Assembly (NCBI GenBank): GCA_016234585.1
Contig: JACRBB010000029.1
Location: 1 to 43,499, forward strand
Length of the DNA: 43,499 nucleotides
Direction: 5' to 3'
Source of the DNA: Candidatus Saccharimonadota bacterium
Lineage (GTDB): Bacteria > Patescibacteriota > Saccharimonadia > Saccharimonadales > UBA10212
Numbering within the stretch: position 1 is the stretch's first letter; the number at the start of each line of letters is the position of its first letter. Positions 20,652 through 28,608 of the stretch are shown in pieces. The notes below the pieces were generated by a model. That model was not told the origin of the DNA, did not search any database, and was given only the letters and a program-made list of their open reading frames with translations. Both the position numbers and the translations under genes were made by a program.

Positions 20652-20720
20652 GCGGTTATCGCTTGTAGTATAATATTATTAGCTGTTTTGCAAGAAGAGC
20701 ACCAGACTTGAGAGGTGAAA

Positions 20721-21242
20721 ATGAGAAAGGTATTGTGTGCTGTCACAATGACAGGGGCAGCACTGGCTCTTCCGTTAGGCGGAGGAGCAGCTCAAGCATC
20801 CGTGACCGATACGCTTCGAGCCTGCCTGAGGTACGAAGGGCGCGCCTACGAGGTGTGTACCGCATATGTCGGCAACTCCTCGCTACTGGCACTGGTTCCC
20901 TACTATAAGTGGGCCAACTCATCCAATCCAGCTCGTGCTGTGGCCGTCACCAACCGCCTGCGCTCTCGCTACTACGGAGCGGCTCGACGCTTGATTGCCG
21001 GGCGGGTCAACGGCTGGCCGGCTGGCGAGAACAAGGTCTCCATACCGCTTTTCACGATCCTGAGCGTCAGCTCCGATCTCGAGCACAATCGCGCGATCCT
21101 GAGGACGCGGGAAACATGGAGAGTTCGAACCAAGAGCAATGGTCGGACCATCTACCGCGAGATCGGTCGTCCTCACCGCATTACCATGAAGAGAGTCCAA
21201 GGACTCGTTCTTCACAAGTGGGTGGTCTCCGCGATCAGGTAG
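20721..21242 (+). CDS. Secreted hypothetical protein
   Basis: RBS agagg + ATG; signal peptide MRKVLCAVTMTGAALALPLGGGAAQA; followed by a strong terminator. Confidence 0.65.
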   Translation: MRKVLCAVTMTGAALALPLGGGAAQASVTDTLRACLRYEGRAYEVCTAYVGNSSLLALVPYYKWANSSNPARAVAVTNRLRSRYYGAARRLIAGRVNGWPAGENKVSIPLFTILSVSSDLEHNRAILRTRETWRVRTKSNGRTIYREIGRPHRITMKRVQGLVLHKWVVSAIR

Positions 21243-21262
21243 CTCGCGCAGCAAGACAGCAT

Positions 21263-21289
21263 GGGCCGGCCCCACAAGGCCGGCCTTTT
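21263..21289 (+). terminator. Rho-independent terminator
   Basis: GGCCGGCC-CCACAA-GGCCGGCC followed by TTTTG. Confidence 0.85.
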
Positions 21290-21347
21290 GTTATTTATAC
21301 TAAAAATATTCAATCTACTTTGGGTTGCCAAAGTAGCAAAGCAACCA

Positions 21348-21430
21348 GGCTGCGTTTTTTCTTGATGTAATCTCACTCATGGAAAGCTGATGCCTGTCCA
21401 GCACTTATGTATAAGTGCTGTGGCCCGGAC
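21348..21430 (+). repeat. Left arm of a perfect 83-bp inverted repeat
   Basis: ggctgcgttttttcttgatgtaatctcactcatgg…gtggcccggac is the exact reverse complement of 28387-28469. Confidence 0.97.
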
Positions 21431-21446
21431 CCAAGAAAGTAAAACA

Positions 21447-21475
21447 TTGCAAAGTGTAACCAAGTATTGTTTAAT
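21447..21475 (+). promoter_or_regulatory. Putative promoter at the left end of the element
   Basis: TTGCAA-N17-TTTAAT, 8 nt before ATG 21484. Confidence 0.5.
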
Positions 21476-21483
21476 ATATAAAT

Positions 21484-21894
21484 ATGTATAAGCCAAGTAT
21501 TAGGTTTAATGGTGAGCAGTACCAGGGGCTCGAGGATCATCTTGGAGATCTTGCCGAAAAGCTTGTTGGTATTGTGAATGCTACGGCATTCAACAGACTA
21601 AAGGAAAATGCCCTACGCGATCCGACAGATATTGAGGTGACACCAGTCATGTTAGAAAGGCCCTCATTTATTGTACGGTCTTGGCATGAGACAGAGTCTC
21701 CAGGGGGGTCGGTAGGCATATTACAGCCACAGGATCTAACCCTAGAAGTTAAGATGGACAAGGAAGACATGTACCTAACTACCGAAGAGGATTCAAGCTA
21801 CAGGTTAACAACAAGGGAAGCGTTCTTGATGGTCACCATAGGTGGTACGGCTATGCTTATGGGTGCCTTATCCAACCCAACAATTGGTGAATAA
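21484..21894 (+). CDS. Hypothetical protein (136 aa) with C-terminal hydrophobic helix
   Basis: Complete ORF with promoter-like upstream sequence; no family recognised. Confidence 0.6.
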   Translation: MYKPSIRFNGEQYQGLEDHLGDLAEKLVGIVNATAFNRLKENALRDPTDIEVTPVMLERPSFIVRSWHETESPGGSVGILQPQDLTLEVKMDKEDMYLTTEEDSSYRLTTREAFLMVTIGGTAMLMGALSNPTIGE

Positions 21895-21950
21895 ACAAGC
21901 TGTACAACTCCTTATAACAGGGGTATAATGCGGGTTAATTGGAGTTTTGA

Positions 21951-22385
21951 ATGTCTAACAAAAAAATGACTGAGGACTTTGTTAAAAACTCAGTCATCAA
22001 ATGGCTATCCAGAAATGGTTGGGGGCATTTTGAATTTGATGAACTACACACCCACGGTGTTGATATAAGGGCGCGGAACGTTAGATACAGTCGCTATTTT
22101 TTTATTGAGGCAAAAGGCGAAAGCATTAACCGCTCTGGTCTAGAAGTAGCTTTTATATATTCGCTTGGACAGATTATCACGCGGATGAAAGATAGTGGCT
22201 TAACAAGAAATTATTACGGCTTAGCCCTGCCTGCGAACAGTGCAAAAATTGCACTGAGACGAATTTCATGGCAAGTCGCTAAAAAACTTTTACTCTATAT
22301 ATTCTCCGTTAGTGCAGACGGAAAAGTTATTCAGTATAGCTGGAGAGAAATAAAGGATCGACAAACGATCTCAGCAGGATCATAA
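21951..22385 (+). CDS. PD-(D/E)XK nuclease-like protein
   Basis: SD ggag; GVDIRARNVRYSRYFFIEAKGE fits D…ExK; first gene of the defence operon. Confidence 0.6.
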   Translation: MSNKKMTEDFVKNSVIKWLSRNGWGHFEFDELHTHGVDIRARNVRYSRYFFIEAKGESINRSGLEVAFIYSLGQIITRMKDSGLTRNYYGLALPANSAKIALRRISWQVAKKLLLYIFSVSADGKVIQYSWREIKDRQTISAGS

Positions 22386-22413
22386 TGGTTGCTGTAGATG
22401 ATTAAATGTAAAA

Positions 22414-23253
22414 ATGGCTAAGCCATTCCTCAAGTGGGTTGGTGGTAAAACTCAGCTGCTAGGCCAGTTTGCCGACATACTGCCGCCTCAGACAAAAATA
22501 AAAAAATATTATGAACCATTCGTGGGTGGAGGGGCTGTATTCTTCTACTTAGAACCGGCTGAGGCAGTTATCAATGATCTAAATTCACACCTCATTTATT
22601 TGTATCGTCACGTAAAGAGCAGTCTTCAAGAACTTATAGATGAACTAGAAATAATACAGAGTCAATATCTTCCTTTAAATCATGAAGAACGAAAAAACTA
22701 TTACTATGAGGCGAGGATCAAGTATAACAAGATAAAAACAGATGACTCAGTTACAAAGTCAGCGCTATTAATCTTTCTTAATAAAACCTGCTTTAACGGA
22801 ATGTATAGAGAAAATCCTAAAGGTGAATATAATATTCCATTTGGTCGCAACAATACGGTAGCTATTTTTGATCCAGCAATTCTGGAAAATGCCTCTAGGG
22901 TACTTCAGCAAACAAAAATTATGTATGGGTCTTACAAAAATTCTCTACGGTCGGCAGGAAACGGCGACTTTGTATATTTAGATCCGCCCTATGTTCCCTT
23001 GAATAACACCACCGCAAACTTTACACAGTACGTCAGTGAGGATTTTAATACGCGGCAACACGACAAGCTGAAAATAATTTTTGATGAGTTGGAGAAAAGA
23101 GGATGCAAAGTCATGCTCAGCAACTCGGATACAAAACTGGTAAGGAGTAAGTATAAAGAGTACAATATAACTCCAGTTTACGCAAACCGATTCGTAAATT
23201 GCAAACCAGGTGGTAGGGGTAAAATTAGCGAACTAGTCATAACTAACTATTAA
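22414..23253 (+). CDS. DNA adenine methylase (D12 class, Dam/M.DpnII-like)
   Basis: FLKWVGGKTQLL, YYEPFVGGGAVFFYL, FVYLDPPYVPL, NRFVNCKPGGRGKISELVITNY. Confidence 0.95.
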   Translation: MAKPFLKWVGGKTQLLGQFADILPPQTKIKKYYEPFVGGGAVFFYLEPAEAVINDLNSHLIYLYRHVKSSLQELIDELEIIQSQYLPLNHEERKNYYYEARIKYNKIKTDDSVTKSALLIFLNKTCFNGMYRENPKGEYNIPFGRNNTVAIFDPAILENASRVLQQTKIMYGSYKNSLRSAGNGDFVYLDPPYVPLNNTTANFTQYVSEDFNTRQHDKLKIIFDELEKRGCKVMLSNSDTKLVRSKYKEYNITPVYANRFVNCKPGGRGKISELVITNY

Positions 23254-23256
23254 CAG

Positions 23257-25290
23257 ATGTTAAAAGAACTTAAATTAAAACAGGTTTACAGCTCAGAAGC
23301 AGATAACTTGATACGGGACTTCTATGTACCTGTATTATCCACAGCCAAAAAATATCAAAGAATTACTGGGTATTTTTCGTCCAGAGCCATATTAGCAGCG
23401 AGTCAAGGAATGGCTAACTTCTTCATGAACGGCGGACAATATCAACTCATCATGGGGGCACAGCTTACACCAGAAGATTATAAAACTATAAAAAACACAG
23501 ACCTAACCTTAGAAAAAGTACTATTAGAAAAGTTATATTTCGATCCAGCTCATTTTATAACTGAAATAGAAGTAGATTACTTACGAGTATTCAGTCAGCT
23601 TTTATTATCTGGTTCGTTAGAGATCAAAATAGCAATAGTGGATAAAGACAACGAGGGAATATTCCACGAAAAAGTGGGTATTTTAGAAGACAAAGCTGGA
23701 GATAAGATAAGTTTTAGTGGATCTATCAATGAGACAGCCGCAGGTTGGGGGGCCAATATTGAGGAGTTCAAGGTCTTTAGAAGTTGGCTACCTGAAGAAA
23801 AGCCTTACCAAGAGAGAGACATAGAAAGATTCAATGCATACTGGAATAATGAATCGCACCTCAAGGCTCTACCTTTGCCGGAAGCACTCAAGGATAAGAT
23901 ACTAAAATGTTCTTCTGCACATGAAGATGTGAAGCATTCCTTAAAAAAGATTCAGCATTACGAAGAAGATCTAAGGCCTGCACCAAAAACACTGTATCGT
24001 TATCAGGAAGACGCGGTTGCTAGCTGGGTGAAGAACAACTACAGAGGTATCTTTGAGATGGCGACAGGCACCGGGAAGACCCTCACAGCCTTGGGGGCTA
24101 TCCAAAAAATATATGATTTCAATAAAAGGTACTTCTGTGTCGTAGGTGTCCCCCAGAAACATCTCGTCAGACAATGGAGAACCGATATAGAAATTCAGCT
24201 ACCCAAAGCTCATATTTTGGAGGCACACAGCTCGGCTGGGGAATGGAGAGAAAAAATACGAGATCTAGTTAGTGACTATGAAGATAATATTGTTAACGAA
24301 GTAGTCATAATCGCTACCCATGCAACTATGTCCTCTAAAGATTTCATAGATATCGTTGATAAGTCCGATCTTAGTTTGATCGCTGATGAAATGCATAATA
24401 TGGGTGCAGCGCAGACTAGAAAAGGCTTAACGAATTACTACACCTATCGGATCGGACTAAGTGCTACGCCACTTAGGGCGTACGATGAGGAAGGAACGGA
24501 TTTCCTAGAGCAATACTTCAGTGGAGCTATATTTAAGTATCCTCTGGACCAAGCGATTAAGGATGGATGGTTAACGCCATACAAATACTATCCTATCTAT
24601 GTCGAACTAGATTCTGATGAGACACAGGAGTATGTTCAACTGTCTAAAAAAATCACCCAGGCATCCTTTATTGAAGGAGGAGGTGAATATCTAGAAAGAT
24701 TGCTGCTAATTCGAAGTAGAATTATCAAAAAGTGTCGTAATAAGACAATTGCTTTTGAGCATTTGCTAGAAAGGCTGGTGAGCGAGGATGGAGAAATAAA
24801 TCATCTGCTTGTTTATTGCGACCAAGGACAGCAGCTAGAGGATGCCCAGGTAATAGTGAATAAAAAAGGTATTATTAATCATAGGTTTACTCAATCTGAG
24901 AGCATCAGTGATAGAAAAAAAATTCTCGATCTTTTTGATGATGGATCCTACCAGTGTCTCTTGGCTATAAAGTGCTTAGATGAGGGAGTAAATGTCCCTT
25001 CAACCAAACAAGCAATTATACTTGCGAGTACTACCAACCCTCGAGAGTATATCCAAAGGAGAGGACGAGTCTTGCGTAAATATCCAGGCAAGGAGTTTGC
25101 AATAATTTACGACTTTGTGGTGGTACCCGACAGCTCAACGCTCGATGCTGAAACATTTAAATTCGAGAGAAAAATAATAGCAGGCGAGCTAAGACGTATA
25201 AAGGATTTTATAGAAAGCTCTGATAATAAAGCGGAGGGCCTAAACAGTATTTATAGAATAACTGACAAATATCAGGTATATTTTGAGTAA
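23257..25290 (+). CDS. PLD-like phosphodiesterase domain fused to SF2 DExH helicase
   Basis: HEKVGILED…ISFSGSINETAAGW (HKD-type); MATGTGKTLTALGAI, DEMH, LSATPLR, QRRGRVLRKYPGK. Confidence 0.92.
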   Translation: MLKELKLKQVYSSEADNLIRDFYVPVLSTAKKYQRITGYFSSRAILAASQGMANFFMNGGQYQLIMGAQLTPEDYKTIKNTDLTLEKVLLEKLYFDPAHFITEIEVDYLRVFSQLLLSGSLEIKIAIVDKDNEGIFHEKVGILEDKAGDKISFSGSINETAAGWGANIEEFKVFRSWLPEEKPYQERDIERFNAYWNNESHLKALPLPEALKDKILKCSSAHEDVKHSLKKIQHYEEDLRPAPKTLYRYQEDAVASWVKNNYRGIFEMATGTGKTLTALGAIQKIYDFNKRYFCVVGVPQKHLVRQWRTDIEIQLPKAHILEAHSSAGEWREKIRDLVSDYEDNIVNEVVIIATHATMSSKDFIDIVDKSDLSLIADEMHNMGAAQTRKGLTNYYTYRIGLSATPLRAYDEEGTDFLEQYFSGAIFKYPLDQAIKDGWLTPYKYYPIYVELDSDETQEYVQLSKKITQASFIEGGGEYLERLLLIRSRIIKKCRNKTIAFEHLLERLVSEDGEINHLLVYCDQGQQLEDAQVIVNKKGIINHRFTQSESISDRKKILDLFDDGSYQCLLAIKCLDEGVNVPSTKQAIILASTTNPREYIQRRGRVLRKYPGKEFAIIYDFVVVPDSSTLDAETFKFERKIIAGELRRIKDFIESSDNKAEGLNSIYRITDKYQVYFE

Positions 25291-25298
25291 GGCAAATT

Positions 25299-25496
25299 AT
25301 GAGAATACTAAACCCTGAGATAGAGGCCCACATTAACGCACTACCCGATACATACAGAAGAGAGAAGAAACTTCTGAAGGATCTTCTCGTGTTTGAGCAC
25401 GAGCACTCAGACAAAGCAAACTACGCATTCAAACAAGAAATTCTACAAATGGTAGAAGAAGTGCTGAGAGATTTTCCAGATGATACAAATAAATAA
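25299..25496 (+). CDS. Small protein (65 aa) linking helicase and ATPase genes
   Basis: ATG 9 nt after the helicase stop; overlaps the next ORF by 17 nt. Confidence 0.65.
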   Translation: MRILNPEIEAHINALPDTYRREKKLLKDLLVFEHEHSDKANYAFKQEILQMVEEVLRDFPDDTNK

Positions 25497-27420
25497 AATA
25501 CGGATTAAAAATTTCCGCCAATACAGGTCTCTGGAACTGGCCTTTCCAGACGACAAAGGCATCTACTTATTTATTGGGAAAAATGGGATGGGAAAATCCA
25601 ACTTCCTGAACGCTATTTGCTGGTGTTTATACGAAGATATGCCTTTCCGCGCTCATGATAACACCGACAACAAATTAAATATTTATAATGAGGAATCTCT
25701 AAACGCCTCGGATAGCAAGGTAATCTTAGCTGAGGTGGAGCTAGAGGTAACAATTGATAAAACTCAGTATAAATTCCAACGTAAACTTCACAATCTGCCA
25801 GTGGGGAATACCAATACAGACTTTAAAGCTTTCAGATTAGATAATGGCGACTGGCAGTTAATACCTAATGCAACGCACTACATTGATAATTTTCTGCCTA
25901 GGTCTTTACGACAATTCTTCTTGTTTGACGGCGAAGGTGTACGAGGTCTATTCAAGGGGGACTACTCGACTAATCTAAAAATGAGTATCTGGAAGGTCTC
26001 TCATATTGACCTGCTTAATACCACGATCAATCACCTGGATACGGTTGCTAGTGAGTTGAGAAAAACTCTTGCGCTTGAAATGCCCGAATTAGAATCCACC
26101 ATACAAGCAATATCTGAGCACGAAACGCTGATTCAAAGAAAAAAGAGTGATCTTTTCGAAAATTCAAAGCAAAAAAAGGAGCTCGAATTAAATCTCCATA
26201 AAATCTCACAGAGATATAAAGAACATGCCAAATATAGGGAACTACAGATTAAACGTGAGTCTTTAGAAAACGAGAAGCATCGTTTGCTTAGTCAGCTTGA
26301 GGATATACGACGTGACGTAACGGCATTATATGTATCGTTGGGTCCCTTCGTATTCGTGGCAGATGAACTTTCAAAATATACTTCACAGATTGGTTTGCAA
26401 AGAGATAAAGGAACTATACCTGCGTCTATAAAACCCACCTTAATCAACGACTTACTTGAGACCAAGATGTGCATTTGCGGACGACATATCAGCCCCGCGG
26501 AAGAGTCTCATTTGCACCAACTACTTAACCAGAACCAGGAGGCGGACAAGAAAGAGTTCCTGGTCGATGATGGCTACATACTCGGCAATTTAAATCATAC
26601 GATATCTAGCAGCTACGAGAGTTTGCTATCCAAAAGAAAAACGATTAGAGAGTTAGAGCAACAAAATGAAAACATTGAGCGTGAACTTAAGGAGATAAGT
26701 GATAATCTGGTTAGTGCCCCAGAGGCCGAAATCGGTAATATAGAAACTCAGATCAGGATTATGCACGAAGAAGGAGGCAACTTGGCCGTGGAAGCCTCTA
26801 AACTTGTGCAAGAGATACAAGACTACGAACAAAAGCTAAAAGAATCTAAAGACGAAGTCCAAAAAATGGCTGAGACACAAGAGAAATTAAAAAAAGATAC
26901 TCAAAAACTTAGTTTGCTGGAATCAACTGTTGAGAAAGCTAAAAAAGTACGAGACAAGGTAATCGACCAGGTTCGAAAAAACGTGTCATTCCACACCAAT
27001 CAATATTTCCACGATCTAATGTGGAAAAGTGACTTTACTAAACTTGAATTCACTGACGGCTATAAGATAATAATTCAGAAGGAAGGAGTTGTAGAGCCAA
27101 TCGATCATACTAGATTGAGCAATGGTGAAACCAAAGTTTTAGGATTTGCCACTATAAAGGCCTTGACTGAACTATCCGGTTTCGAGAACTTCCCTGCTTT
27201 TATAGATGCACCTGTAGAGCAATTAGATCAGCAGGTAGAAAAAAATCTATTAGATTTATTACCAAACTTTATGCCCGAAAAACAAGTATTTGTCTTTTCA
27301 CTGGACGGTGAGAATATAGTTGAATTCGGGAAAGAAAAGATACCGAATGATAGACTATTTAAACTAGTGAGAGAACCAAATTCGTTAAGTAGCAAGATCG
27401 TGAATTACTATGGCAACTGA
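25480..27420 (+). CDS. DndD/SMC-like AAA ATPase with coiled coil
   Basis: IRIKNFRQYRSLELAF…IGKNGMGKSNFLNAICWCLY; CICGRHI hook-like motif; LSNGETKVLGFATIKALTE; PAFIDAPVEQLD. Confidence 0.9.
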   Translation: MIQINKIRIKNFRQYRSLELAFPDDKGIYLFIGKNGMGKSNFLNAICWCLYEDMPFRAHDNTDNKLNIYNEESLNASDSKVILAEVELEVTIDKTQYKFQRKLHNLPVGNTNTDFKAFRLDNGDWQLIPNATHYIDNFLPRSLRQFFLFDGEGVRGLFKGDYSTNLKMSIWKVSHIDLLNTTINHLDTVASELRKTLALEMPELESTIQAISEHETLIQRKKSDLFENSKQKKELELNLHKISQRYKEHAKYRELQIKRESLENEKHRLLSQLEDIRRDVTALYVSLGPFVFVADELSKYTSQIGLQRDKGTIPASIKPTLINDLLETKMCICGRHISPAEESHLHQLLNQNQEADKKEFLVDDGYILGNLNHTISSSYESLLSKRKTIRELEQQNENIERELKEISDNLVSAPEAEIGNIETQIRIMHEEGGNLAVEASKLVQEIQDYEQKLKESKDEVQKMAETQEKLKKDTQKLSLLESTVEKAKKVRDKVIDQVRKNVSFHTNQYFHDLMWKSDFTKLEFTDGYKIIIQKEGVVEPIDHTRLSNGETKVLGFATIKALTELSGFENFPAFIDAPVEQLDQQVEKNLLDLLPNFMPEKQVFVFSLDGENIVEFGKEKIPNDRLFKLVREPNSLSSKIVNYYGN

Positions 27421-27844
27421 ATCAGTTAAATACCCACAGTTTATTAATATGGATGCTGAGATAAAGGCTAAATATCTAGATCCGCTAGTATCAGATCCTA
27501 ATACGATATTCTTCAAACAAGACCTAGGGGAAGCATATCTAATGGCTGGTGTCTATGGCTTTATGTTTGATCTAAAAAAAACGACCAAAAAGATAGCCAA
27601 TATTAGAGTGTTCGATAGGTGGCAGGATCAATACAAAGTCTTATTTAGAGTTATTGCAGCTGCAGATAAGAAGTATGATTTCGAAGTTCTATTAGATGGT
27701 GCAAAGACTTTAAAAATTGTTGAAGAGTACGCTAATGGCGGAGCTCAAAGACTATATGAAGATGCCACCTTATTAAACTCCTCAGAAACGCTTGAGAAAA
27801 AAATATGGGGAAAAATAAAAGCAATTAGCTCCAAGACTGAGTAG
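27410..27844 (+). CDS. Hypothetical defence-associated small protein (144 aa)
   Basis: Overlaps the ATPase gene by 11 nt; last gene of the operon; no confident family. Confidence 0.7.
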   Translation: MATESVKYPQFINMDAEIKAKYLDPLVSDPNTIFFKQDLGEAYLMAGVYGFMFDLKKTTKKIANIRVFDRWQDQYKVLFRVIAAADKKYDFEVLLDGAKTLKIVEEYANGGAQRLYEDATLLNSSETLEKKIWGKIKAISSKTE

Positions 27845-28124
27845 CCCAGCCCTATAGCCTGAACAATGTCGGTGTGGAGTATATTTTGTCACACAATAGT
27901 TTGCTGCATCCTTAGATGTTATTGATCAGGCTACCAGAGTCATTATTAACGGCAAAAGTAGTTCATTATTATGATAAAAACCCTGAAGAAATTCCTCTCA
28001 TCGAATCTCAAAAATGATGGGTAGACACTTGACTTGTTAAGTATTCTTTAGTTTTTAAGATTCGGATTCGAGCCATTCGATAGGCTCAGGCTAAAGAAAA
28101 CAGAGAGGGATAATTAGTTTCGTG

Positions 28125-28334
28125 AAAAGAAGAACCGGGACTGGCCGGGGAGGATTACTTTCGCACCTCCCCGGCCAGTCACCGATGCTAGCTCGGTTTT
28201 GGTATTGCGAGCACCAGCTAGCACAACCACGATGTGCGAGGTGTTGGACGAATCGCTTTCGAGAAAAGACCAGTGTTTCGGCTGGACTAGTCAGGATTGC
28301 GACGGGGCCATATCCTCGCTCGAACGTGGTTGGT
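28125..28334 (-). ncRNA. Candidate structured RNA (three tandem stem-loops, terminator-like last hairpin)
   Basis: H1 28224-28231/28325-28332 plus 28236-28241/28314-28319; H2 28186-28193/28216-28223; H3 15-bp perfect 28139-28153/28166-28180 followed by U-rich tract; promoter TTGCTA-N17-TATGAT. Confidence 0.5.
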
Positions 28335-28340
28335 AAAAAA

Positions 28341-28369
28341 ATCATAATGTCTTTTTCCATGTTTAGCAA
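28341..28369 (-). promoter_or_regulatory. Putative sigma70-type promoter for the candidate ncRNA
   Basis: Minus strand TTGCTA (28369-28364), 17-nt spacer, TATGAT (28346-28341). Confidence 0.5.
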
Positions 28370-28386
28370 ATGGTTGCCCGAGTTGA

Positions 28387-28469
28387 GTCCGGGCCACAGC
28401 ACTTATACATAAGTGCTGGACAGGCATCAGCTTTCCATGAGTGAGATTACATCAAGAAAAAACGCAGCC
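28387..28469 (-). repeat. Right arm of the perfect 83-bp inverted repeat
   Basis: Exact reverse complement of 21348-21430. Confidence 0.97.
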
Positions 28470-28608
28470 CGGCGTTTGGCCACACCTTTACGCTAAAGGT
28501 GTGAAAAATGTTTGCCGACTTTACAAAGTAGCCCAAGCCTCTTATAAATCCGTAAGAATAAATATTTCTTGCATATCGGCGTATAATTATAGGTAAGTAG
28601 GAGGGTCT

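Larger units (their letters stand above)
21348..28469. mobile_element. 7122-bp inverted-repeat-bounded segment carrying defence-type cargo
   Basis: Perfect 83-bp terminal inverted repeats; cargo ORFs more AT-rich than the neighbours; no transposase recognised. Confidence 0.65.

Noticed and set aside
20909-21370. 153-aa plus-strand ORF overlapping the secreted protein
   Set aside because: Out-of-frame shadow of 20721-21242; runs through the terminator and into the inverted repeat.
28139-28180. Minus-strand hairpin region as a tRNA remnant
   Set aside because: The 15-bp stem with 12-nt loop does not fit a cloverleaf arm; no T-loop or acceptor pairing found.
28091-28412. Overlapping ORFs on both strands (103 aa -, 96 aa +) at the right end of the island
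   Set aside because: Coincide with long inverted repeats and have atypical composition; better explained as non-coding structured RNA.
21302-28509. Possible 'aaaaat' target-site duplication outside the element
   Set aside because: The two copies are at different distances from the hairpins (13 nt versus 0) and in AT-rich DNA; not a convincing TSD.
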